Below are positions 10,701 to 22,700 of a DNA stretch of 64,000 nt, one piece after another. Numbering within the stretch: position 1 is the stretch's first letter; each line of letters begins with the position of its first letter. The notes beneath the pieces were generated by a model. It searched no databases. It was not told where the DNA came from and saw nothing but the letters and a program-made list of their open reading frames with translations. This DNA is from Tanypteryx hageni (taxonomy: Eukaryota > Arthropoda > Insecta > Odonata > Petaluridae): NCBI GenBank assembly GCA_028673005.1, contig CM054115.1, forward strand, positions 108,888,672-108,952,671, read 5' to 3'. The position numbers and the translations under genes are program-made.

Positions 10701-13700
10701 AAAGAGTAGCCTCAATGAATACTCTAAAAATTTATTACTATGCTTATTTTCACAGCATAATGGCCAATGGTGCAATAGCATGGGGAATTTCACCAGCAGC
10801 TAAAGAAATTTTGGTACTGTTTCCATAACCGAATGAAAGGTAAACAAAGTGATGGTAGCACTGTCGATGGCAAGAAATAGTACTGCCATGGGGAAAGGCA
10901 AAAAAGCAGAACTTCAACATCATACATAAATATTAGAAGCATTTCAAAATAAGGACGATGAGTAATATAAATGATGATGAACGCAACCCAACCCAACCCA
11001 AAGGGGGCCACAGTGAATGTGGGAAGGATACCAATACCACCTAACCAACATTAATCAACCTGGAGAGCCGAGTAGGCATATGCCGCATAATGGTAGCATT
11101 TTAGTACCATTTCTCGTCGGTTTCTCGCCAATGACAGCGCTACCATTGCTTTGTTTACCTTTCACCCAGTTATGGAAATATAACCAAAATTATCGATCTA
11201 CAGAAAAAAGCACTCAGAATCATGACTGGCCAAGGCCATAGAGAACTCTGTAAGCCTCTCTTTCAGAAACATGAAATAATGACATTGCCTTCATTGACAA
11301 TCCTGGAAGTTGCTTGCCATTGATGTTCACAAGACTAGAGAGGACATAAATGACAACTTCACACAGTACTACTGACAATAAGACATCCCAAGGAATAGAA
11401 TAAATAAAAAAGGTGAAAATTTGCATTTAAAAATATTCAACAAGTTTCCAATTAGAATTATAGAGTTGACCATCCATAGTTTTATACTAAAGATTAAAAA
11501 GTTTCTAAATCAAAGAGCATATTATAACATGAATGAGTTACGTGAGGTGTAAACAATATGTAAACCTGAATCTAAGATTCTCATGTAGTTGCACTGTATT
11601 ATCAACTTAATATAATAGTAATAACATGTAAATTAACTGATATTATGCTCAGCCATATTTTCTTAATATTATGTTTTACTTTCTCGTATACTATGTAGTA
11701 TTGCACTGGTGATGTAGTGGTAAGCGTGTCGACTTCCCATTACAAAGTTCCGGGGTTCAAACCCCGCAAATGGAGGTTTTATAAAAAAATTATCATCGGT
11801 GCCTGGAATTAGGCAGCAGTACTGTCAGTATGGCATAGAGCTAAAAATAAATTATGTTGGCTGGGCCTATATCCAATACAGCTGTAGGCGTGATTGGGAC
11901 AATTTGAATGACTACAGTACTGTGATGTGGAAAGCAAGAGGGGAAACTACCACATTACAATCCCTAGTAATGATTATATGGTTGGACAATATGAGTTCTC
12001 TCAAGGTATAACAATCTGGAGATAAAATAGTCCCTCAATCGGATCTCCAGGCAGGGACTGCCTTGAGGAAAACATATGTCGAAGGTAATTTACGAATAGG
12101 CACTTGGAACGTAAGAACTATGAGAAAAGTAGGAAAGTTAGAGAATTTGAAAGAAGAAATGAGAAGAAATAAATATGACATTATAGGACTGAGCAAAACT
12201 AGATGGGAAGGAGAAGGACAGTTCAACTTGGAAGAGTTCATGGTAGTTTACTCTGGAGGAAATAGTGGGGAAGGGGAGTAGCTGTGGTACTTAGGAAAGA
12301 CATGATGAAAAGCATGATAAAGATAATAGCAATGAACAATAGACTGATGGCAATAAAGCTAAAAGCAGTCCCAGTGGACATGCTGATAATCCAGGTATAT
12401 ATGCCAACGTCAGCTCATGACGATGAAGAAATAGATGAGATCTATGAGCAAATTAATGAAATTTACGAAGAAGACGGAAGAGGAAAGGTAAACTGCATAA
12501 TAATGGGAGATTGGAACAGCATAGTCGGAGAAGGACAGGAAGAAAATGTTGTCGGGCAATACGGACTTGGGAAGAGAAATCGAGGAGGGGAGGAACTCGT
12601 AGAATTCTGCATCAATAATGACCTTGTAGTGACTAATACATCGTTCAAAAACCATAAACAAAGGTTATACACATGGAAAAGCCCAGGAGATAGAATGAAA
12701 TGCCTAATAGATTACATCCTAGTAAAACAAAGATTCAGGAACAGCATAAAGACCGCCAAGGCATTACCAGGAGCAGACATTGATTCAGATCACAGCCTTC
12801 TAATAGATGATTTAAGTACAAAGCTCAAACAAATAAGAAAAACGAGAAGAGAAAGACAGACTTGGGACCTAGAAAAACTGAAAGAAAGGCAGGATGTAGT
12901 CAGCATGAAGTTGGAAGATAGCCTAAACAATTTGGAAAACAAACCAAAGAACATGGATATGGAATGGGAAGAAATTAAAATCAGTATCAAGGATACCTTG
13001 GATAAAGAGATTGGAAAACAAGAGAAGAAAATCAGAAAACCATGGATCACTAAGGAAATGCTGGAGAAAATGGATGAGAGATGAAAATGGAAAAACATTA
13101 ACAGTGAAGAAGATAGAGCCAACTATAGATGTATAAACAATGAGTTAAGAAGGGTAACAGATAAAGCTAGAGAAAATTGGATAAAAGAAAAATGTGATGA
13201 AATACAACAAATGGAGAAGTTAGGATGGTACAATATGAGGTATGCTAGGGCACTGGAATTAGAAAATAAGAAGTATAATGGAATTCGTGGTAAAGGAATT
13301 ATGAATAAAGATGGGAAGATAGTCTCAGATACAAAGGATGTAGCACAGGTATGGGAACTATACGGCAAGCAGACAGGATCGGCAAAAATAGAACTGGAAG
13401 ATCAGGAAAACATTGAAGAAGACAACTTAGGAACAAGTATATTGGAGAGCAAAATAGAAAAAGTGATAGTGGACCTAAAGAAAGTGAAAGCCACAGGCAG
13501 CGATAGAATACCGGCTGAGGTACTTAAAGTCATGGGATCAGAAGGACTAAAAGCAATCATGAAATTAATAAATAAGATTTATGACACAGGAGAGTAGCCA
13601 CGAGATTTCCTAGAAGTAACAATGATCCATCTAAAAAAGAAGCCAAAGGCAATGCAGTGTAAAGACTACAGAATGATAAGCCTTCTGTCACACACTTTGA

Positions 13701-16700
13701 AGATCATCATGAGGATTCTTAATAAAAGGATGGAGAAAAAGGCTGAAGAAATGCTAGCGGTAGATCAAATTGGTTTCAGAAAAGGACAAGGAACTAGAGA
13801 TGCTATGGGCGTAGTTAGAATCATATCAGAAAAGGCAATAGAGTACAGTCAAGATATCTGTGTATGTTTCGTAGACTGGCAGAAGGCCATTGATAGAGTA
13901 AATTGGGTAATGTTGATGAAGATATTAAAGGCTATAGGTATAGACTGGAAAGACAGGAGGCTGATCAGGAATCTATATGTGAATCAAGTTGTAAAGGTCA
14001 GGTTGGAGAATGCAGACACCTGTGGAGTAAATATTGGTAGAGTAAAACAGGGCTGCTGCCTGTCGCCGACTCTATTCAATATATATGGAGAAAGGCTAAT
14101 GCAAGAAGCGTTAGAAGGCACAGAAGATTTCAAAATTGGTAGAAGGATTATAAGAACAGTAAAATATGCAGATGATCAAGTACTTATAGGAAGAAAGGAA
14201 GAGCAACTCCAGAAAATGATAGACTAGTAATAACAGGTAGAAAATACGGTATGGAAATAAAAACAGAAAAATCCAAGGTCATTCCAATATCGGGCAAAGA
14301 AGAGAATCTGAACATAAATATTGGAAGAAAGCCTTTAGAATAAGTGTCAGACTACAAATACCTTGGAAACATCATAACAAGAGAAGCAAAATGTACGGAT
14401 GAGATCAGGACTAGAATAGGAAAAGCAAAAGTGGCTTTCAGAAGAAAGAAACACCTACTTACAGGGAATATAAGGGAAGATATTCGCAAGAAGTTCATAA
14501 AATGCTATGTATGGAGTATAGCTTTGTACGGGGCAGAAACATGGATGCTAAGGAAAAATGACATCATATACTTGGAAAGCTTGGATTAAAGACGTGTTAG
14601 AAGGAAAACTAGATGGAAAAGGGAAAGAGGTAGGAAAAGGTTTCAGCTGATAGACGATTTGAAAGGGAAAGAGAGTTATCAAGATATGAAGAGGACAGCG
14701 GAAAATAGGAGTATATGGAGAACCAGGTTTAACCATGAATAATCACAGACCTGTCTATGGATAGACTACCTATGATGACACTACGTAGTATATTGAGAAA
14801 GTATTGTAATCGTTAAAGAATTCGACTTTGAGATTTTGATGGAAATATAGTTTTAGGTATCCCTTAGTCCATAAAAGTGGTTTTTGCCATGCCGTCTGTC
14901 TGTGTTGACCTTTCTAGTGTCCATACACTTGCATAAAATCGAATGATATCTAATTTTTATGCAATATATCATCTTTTGGAGACCCTTTTTTAATAAAAAT
15001 GACATTGCACAAAATAAAAGGTAGTTTATTCTTGGCGATTTTTAGAAAAATTTTATTTACTCAAAAATGGCTCCAGAGAATTTGATTAAAATCAATCCAA
15101 TAGTAGAACCTAATGTCAAAAATAATACTATATAAGCCATATATCGCTTAAAATCACTATATGGCATCCAGTGACATTACAGTGTATGCTAAGCTACCTT
15201 ACCTAAGCCCTATGACATCACGCCTGCCTCGATCCCCCCAAAATCTTACTACAGCCTATATGGTTTAAACTAAATGTAATGATATCTCCTATTTGTGGAT
15301 AATATCATTCATAAAAGACATTCTGAAGAGATGAACGATATTGCGCAAAAATGAAGGGTACTTGATTCTAGGGTATTTTGAAACAAAATTCGATTTACTC
15401 AAAAATGTCTATAAGGATTTTGATTAAAATCCATCCAATCATACAGCCTGATGTCACAAATAATACTAACTAAGCCATATGTCCCAAAAAATTACTAAAT
15501 ATCGTCCATTGGTATTAAAATATATGCTAAACTATGGTTAACTTAGATTCATAAATGTTTTTCTTTTATAACCATACACAGTCGACCAAACGTATATATG
15601 TATATGAGAAAGTTTGTGCAATGTATATTGCGCCATCTATTTTAAATATTTTTACTGTGTTACTGTATTTACCCGAATTCAAGACGAGGATTTGTTTCCA
15701 AATTTCAGCTTGCAAAATTTGAGGGTCATCATAAATTCGTGTAAGAACTGGTATAACATCAAGACATCCCCCTCATTTTGTCAACCGTCAATTTGTCACA
15801 TGACAAACTCATCGCATGTCACAATATCAAATGAAAAACTCATCACAGGTCAATTCATCGCTCGACAAATCCATTGTGAGACAATTTCGTTGCGAGACAA
15901 ATTCGTTACGAGACATGTTCGTTCCGCATACACTTGTTGGGTTGGGAGTCATCTCCTGCCATACACATCCAATGTGTCTCACCTAACATTCCTTCCAAAG
16001 GAGAGAGCACTGACTTGTGCAATCTCTCTGGTAATTGATGCCTCTATGGTGGATATGATTGTTGAATACACTAACATGTATATATAGAGAGTTTGCAAGC
16101 CAGGATCAAATATTGTAGGTATAGGGATTCGAAAAAGACTTCAAGAAGTGAAATGATGGCATTACTTGGAGTCCTTTCTCTTGTGGGTATGAAAAAAGCT
16201 AATCATACAAACGCTCTTGAACATTGGAACAATGATGGTACCGGGATTGAAATGCATGAGCTATAAAAGGTTTGTTTTTCTTACAATCTTTGAGGTTCGA
16301 TGATAAGAACAGGAGGAAAGACTGAGGTAAATCTAATAAACTTGCTGCGATACGGGTTTTCCTTAACAAATTTGTTGGTAAATGTAAAAAATGGTAGTAA
16401 GTAAATTTGTCACCATTGACAAGAATATAACATTTCAATTAAGTGTATTATGTAATTGCCTCATTTCAAAGATGTAGGAATAATAAGACAACCACAATGG
16501 ATGAATCTGACGCATTGGGTATACCTGCTCAGGAAAAATTTTCAAGCACTGGAGGGTTAAATAATAATAATAATAACCTGTGGGGGTTTTCTGTCCCCTA
16601 TCGGGCGCGTCCCCAGGTGGCAGATAGGGGAATGCCCGGCAGATATGCAGGGTAGGTGGGAAATAAAATACCACCCATGGACCAAAACAGAATAAAATCC

Positions 16701-19700
16701 AGGTGCGTATGTTCCCAAAGTGGGCGGCATCCTGGTAAGAGGCTGAGGGAGGGCAATACCCCAGTATCACACTAGGGGGAGGCCTCTTAAGCTGGAGAAT
16801 TCCATGGCAGGGGATTCCCCTAGGACGACGGCGGAAGAACTTTAGAAGTCAACGGCGGCGCCCATAGCCCGGGTAAGCAGGGTTACTGCCATCATACCTG
16901 GCCGTAGGTTAAAAAGGCAACCCATTTTTTAGAAAATGGAGAGTAGAAAAAGGAGTTCAGCCTCGGATAAAAAGCCGCTGCCTGGGGATCGCCAGGGCAC
17001 CTCTGGAGCTACCGCTGGGGGTGACAGTATGCGAGCCGGTAGTGGTCGTGTGTCGACTAGGTGGACATCGATCGGGTCACCCGAAAAAGCAACAGCCAAA
17101 TCCAATGGATGCAATAACCCAACACCATCAAGTAATATTGCACAAGCTGAATGTGTTTCTCAGGGGGGCAACCCACTTTTAACTGAGACCACACAAGCAG
17201 GCCGGAGACGTGTACGCATGAAATGGACAGCTGAAGTTAACACCTTTATCATGCGCACATATTACAGAATTACAAAATTAGAATCCGATATGACAGCCTA
17301 CACAACGAGAATAGTACGTCAATTTTTAAGTTCCGAGTAATGAGAGTGCTTGGCAAAGCCCGTACCTCATTGAAATAACCGGCTCAAAAGCTGTGAAATA
17401 CAAAGGTATAACAATAATAATAATAATAAAAGAGGTATAATAGCCATAAAAAACTTACATAATAACCAAATCAAACTGCTAAGGAAATACTTTCATGGGC
17501 GTCAAGATTCCCCTCTTCACATAAATATTTGTAAATCAGATAATAAATATACACCTTTGAATCTAACTGATACAGTAACACAAGTTAATGAAGAACCCCA
17601 AACAATAGGTGGAAACGCATGACCCTCCACGGGAGACACCCTCAAGATTTGAGCCGATCTGATGTTGACAAAGAAGCGTCGAACACCTGGCTCAAACATA
17701 GAAATCTCTTCCCAGAAACAGAGGGATTCATGCTAGCCATACAAGATCAAGTGATAAATACAAAGAACTACCAGAAGTACATAATAAAGAATAGACAAAT
17801 TCAAGATGACAGATGCCGAAAATGTAGAGAACACCCGGAAATTATACAGCACATTACAGGAGCATGCATCAGACTAACACAGATTAACTATTTACACTGT
17901 CACAATCAAGTCGCAAATATTACACATCAAAAAGTGGCTCTAAAACATAAATTAATAGAAGACAACATGCCCTACTATAAATACAAACCTAAACCAGTTT
18001 TGGAATCTGATGCATTTAAGTTATACTATGACCGCTCAATAATTATGGACAAAACTATACACAGCAATAGACCGGACATAGTCTTGCAGGACAAGGTAGC
18101 CAAAACCACTTATCTAATAGACATAGCTATCACAAATATACACAATCTTCAGAAAACCATAGTAGAAAAGCACCAGAAATATATAGAACTAAAAGAAGAA
18201 ATTAAACGAATGTGGAACATGAATACTGTACACATTGTCCCAATAGTTTTATCGACCACAGGAATTATCCCTACAGACTTACACAACAGTATAAAAATAA
18301 CAGATTTACCTAAATTGCAATATACCCTCCTACAGAAAGCTGTCATACTAAATACAACCAGAATAGTACGCCAATTTTTAAGTTCCGAGCAATGAGAGTG
18401 CTTGGCAAAGCCGGTACCTCATTGAAATAACCGGCTCAAAAGCTGTGAAATACAAAGGTAAAATAATAATAATAACAAATTTGAAGGATGTCAGATGAAT
18501 AGTTTAGAATCCTCAACCTCTCACGCCCGAATATTTATGACATCATCATCATAATTGTTAACTGAGGGAAATTGATTGAAATTCTCACATCATCATCATG
18601 AGAGCAAAAAATCTTTTTAGCAGATAGAGAGAAGATACATGTACATATTAATGATTTTCTATACTATTATAATCGTATTATAATTTTAAAATGCTCATTT
18701 TACAGGGTGTACCATTTAAAATGCAACCCACAGGAAGAAAGTATCATTTATTACAAGTTTCATTAAATATACAATATATATTGTTAGTTATTTGTTATAA
18801 ATTGTGTCAACCACTTTACAGAAAGTTGCTGAAAATGTCCACCTCCTTCTCGATAACATGCTTCAACCCTTTTCACCTTGTTCTTGTTTCACAAAATTTT
18901 TTATTAGATGGTATATTGATGTCTTGTCCAGTACTTCCTTTGCTAGATATGCATTTCTGAATGCCTTACAAACTGCAGTAAAAGATTTCAAAGAAAAACA
19001 ATCCTCAACAATAAACACATGTTCTCCTTGGGTAAAAATCATGTTTACACCTTCAACGCTATTCGGCAACTGAGGACGCCATGTCAATGTCGTCTTGACA
19101 TATGCATGTGCAGTAGTATGAGGGGAATCAACAAAGAGGGAAAGAATCTATCTTGATGCAATACCTGCACTTGTGAACAATATTGAAGTTGGGTTGTGTT
19201 TTAAATGGTACACCCTGTATATATACACCAATTTAAACATGTTTAACGGCAGAATATATCTGATCAAGAACCTCACTAATCCTTATTCCACTGTTTTCCT
19301 TGAGAAAATTATTTTTGATATGTGTTTTTGGATAGCTCAACCATTTCCTCCTTGTCAACTCCCATATAAATTGGGAGATTACTGTATGGTATATTCAAGT
19401 GCATGATTTTTGGACATTTTGGCATTTTGAACAATTGGATTTGAGACCTGTAGTCACTAGGTGGTTATGCCTCCTGGAATGTCTGGCAAAAATAAAAAAT
19501 ATAACATTCACAATATCATAAAAAATGGACAAATAAAACAATAATTAACATTATTTAAGTTGAATAGTTAATGTAATGGATGTGAGATTGGGTGCAGTCA
19601 AAGCACTGCTTGCTTAAAGTCAACCCTGGGGTATTCTCCCCTGCCTTACTCCAGAAAAAATTAGTGTATTATCAAACATTAGGTTTTTTCAACATATATG

Positions 19701-22700
19701 CACAGTAACATACAAATCAGAGTCTAAAATCAGAAACGTGCATAATTGTTGGGCTGAAGGTAATTATAAAATAATATGCTCATTTTAACTCACCACACTT
19801 TGGTATCATTTACAGTATTTATCCGAATATAAGACAAGGTAATTTTCCTATTTTTGCATCTGAAAAATGAAGGGTAAATACTATATTCACATGATCCAAG
19901 AGGTCAACAGTTAGCTGTCAATGATAGATCAGTTTATAGGGTCAAAGTAATGAAGAAACTGATAGTGAAGAGGACAGTAACGACTAACCTGACCGGATGT
20001 GGGATGGATTTCTCGGGATAACAATTTTATTTATTTTTGTTGCTTATCCTTGGAGTGTGTGTTATATGTTGTAGCTTGAAAATTGTTCTTCTCTACATAA
20101 TTAAAAATTCTGCAAATGGGCCGTTGTCTTATATTCAGATAACTACATTTTTCTTTCTACAACTACCAATTTTTGGGGGATCATCTTATATTTGAGTTGT
20201 CTAATATTTGGATAAATACAGTAATATCAAATGTGTAAATATTCTGAACCATTTTTCTTATAGTATGACAAAAAAATCAAAATGTTTAGAAATGGTTAAA
20301 TTTGTTCATTGTATCAGACTCTCCTTTGATACAAAAACTTTTACCAAAAATGCCATCTTATTTATGTACTACAAAGAGAGGAAGGTGAAACAAACACTCA
20401 CCTTAAACCAAAGACTGATGCGATTAGCATTCGAATGCACTCTATCCTTCCAATCGTAGATTCGATATGATACATAGGATGAACCTCTCAAGGTGAGCAT
20501 CGTCGCAGCTGCAGCAAGTAATGCATGTCATTTAAATATAAATACAAATATAACAATCATAGCTACTATTATGGGCTTTAAATTAAAATTGTGCTTAAAG
20601 TATGCTAATATTCATTTAATTAAAATTTCTCAGGTTTTGCTGTTTATGCCACAATAATAACTTATTTCAAAACAAGAAAAGTGTGAAGCAACAGAGAGAG
20701 TTTTGAGACAATGGACCTCACTTTGCACTTTAGGAAACACCTTATCTATGAAAACCACCATAGTTTCTTCCTGATGGAGTACCTCCACTTTTAGACTAGA
20801 TGATACAGACTGGATGGCCTACAATAATTGGAAATTGTGGCCCACTGATCCTCTCCTGCTCAATGAGCATAATGCCCCCACCAACTTCCCTGTATTCTTA
20901 TCTACACAAGGGAGGGAAAAAACAAAGAAACTGGCCCTACCCCTAGGTTATTACTATATATATATCAGTTGTCTCTCTCCTGTGCTGATGAAAAGATCAC
21001 CCCCGAAAGCTTCTGTGTTTTTAGTGTTTGTTTTACATGTGTCACTTCAACACCCCCAGCAGCTTGCCAACCTGAAGCCATCTTATTGGCGAATGCTCAC
21101 TGGGCTTCCTTATCCCAACAACTTGTCACCATCCATTTATTCCATTTAAAATGTTATTAATATATAGGATAGATAACATTACATGTACTGAGATTGCAAT
21201 GACTACAAGAGTAAAAAGATATGCCTACACTATTTGCTATAAGCTTCAGGTGATTCAATACATAGAAACGCAAGGAAACTGAGCAGTAGCATGTCATTTC
21301 AGTCCATCTCCCACATAAAAAAACAAAGAAACACTGAAGCTGATGGGAAAAGAGAACATAGTCTTTGTGAGCTTGGTCCTAAATGGTCACAACAAGAGGA
21401 GGAAGTGATGAATAGTAGAAGAGAGGAAGCTTGGTATTGCTGTATTGATCAAAATCGTTGTGTATGTGGCAAAAACTTATAAAGAACAAAATGATCCAAA
21501 CGGAACTAATGATACCTATTTCCCTACTTAAATTAATGTGGTGCAGCAATTACTTATATTAGCTTTAATAGTTATAAAACCACTGCAGATGAGTTGCTCT
21601 TTGTGTTCCTAACTTTCATAATTTAGTGTTATAAAATATTACAAATACATTCAAATGAAAAACTAAATTGATCACGCATATTTGTGAGGCAAAAATAATG
21701 AGTGTATGTACTAGACCATAGCAAATACAACAATAGTCATTGCAATGGCAACACTCTCGGGAACTACTTCAATATATCACCTACAGCAGTTAAGGTATCG
21801 CGAGTAACGAGATTTTGAAACCAAAGGACCACTCGCCGAAGACGTATGTTTCCAGCGCCAAAGTTATTGATAACTAGTTGCAGATGTTTTCATTTAAGAA
21901 ATTGTGCTGTTCCACCCCCCTCGAGGTAGGGGGACAGTGGACGTAGGAAGAAACCAAAACACTTGAACCAAATACCCAACCCGGAGGGGGGACAAGTTCT
22001 AGTAGCTTGTACCCAGATCAGTTGTATCTCACGCTAGTTCCAAGGAAAATATATCGGAGACTAGAACATAATATATTAGCAAATCTCGTCACCTGATAGC
22101 GCCACTGTGCTGTAGGTGGTATACTGAAGACTAGCCCACTCTTGTAGTGAGTGATAAAAACAGCAAAAACGCCAGTATTTACTCCAAATTCAAAGAAATA
22201 GGGTCGATAAGCAAAATTCTATGATAAAAATTGCAATCTCCATTGCTTTCCTCAGAGAATACTACAAATTCTGCTCTGATATTACAATTCTAAGATATTT
22301 TAATGTACATACAAGAGAAAATTACCCTGCACGAAGGATTTCAGATTTCCCATGTAAATCAAATGGGAAGGATAGTTCTTGGAATCGAATCCGGGACTTT
22401 CAATCTTCGCAACAAAAACTATCCTCCGGAGCTCGGTCCCAGTAGCAAAAGAATCCCACCAAGTGCCATGAAAATCGGTCTATTGGTCTAAAAGTTAATA
22501 AGTGGACAGACAGACAGACACAACGTACACACTATAAGTCTATTTCCATTTTAGAAAGTGGGCTAAAAACTATGCATGAAACAAGCTAAGTTGGGCAATG
22601 TGTTTAACAAAATTTCACAGAAAAATTTACAGAATCTTTCCACCAATGAAAATAATGAACTTGCATTTATACTAAACAAGAGGCTGCCTCATCCACAACC

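Larger units (their letters stand above)
8798..11545 (+). pseudogene. Jockey/CR1-like LINE reverse transcriptase remnant, split by two insertions
   Basis: Reverse transcriptase pieces appear in order: VFKKGSKSLLSNY, FSKVLESLIKDHL, EEQFGFRKGRS, LCDLGKAFDTVPH, ITLGIPQGSVLGAKLFI, INDLIKKS, then ADDVAFLVHSG (the catalytic box, with ADD), a thumb region (LLGIHLDSRLTWRAHVK), LQKKALRIMTGQGHREL and a 3' segment with IFNKFP. Stops and frameshifts are frequent. A pogo-like MITE (9274-10361) and a second MITE (10809-11183) interrupt it at points where the protein alignment is otherwise continuous. It lies antisense in a 12.45-kb intron. Confidence 0.78.
11703..14780 (+). mobile_element. APE-type LINE (RTE/BovB-like), full set of domains but many stops
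   Basis: The 5' region has tRNA-like promoter boxes: GATGTAGTGGTAAGCGTG (about 11711-11728) and CGGGGTTCAAACCCCG (about 11751-11766). An AP-endonuclease, reverse transcriptase and C-terminal region follow on the plus strand, antisense to the host gene. The stretch GAAACTACCACATTACAATC with CCCTAGTAATGA near 11945-11975 also occurs in the SINE at 49627. The clade assignment comes from protein resemblance only. Confidence 0.75.

Noticed and set aside
11703..11770. tRNA gene in front of the LINE
   Set aside because: A and B boxes are present but acceptor stem ends do not pair; treated as part of the repeat.
12790..13122. 110-residue minus ORF
   Set aside because: Antisense shadow of the LINE endonuclease ORF.
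16435..16770. 111-residue minus ORF over the R4-like 5' UTR
   Set aside because: Shadow of the GC-rich 5' UTR of a plus-strand LINE; no domain.
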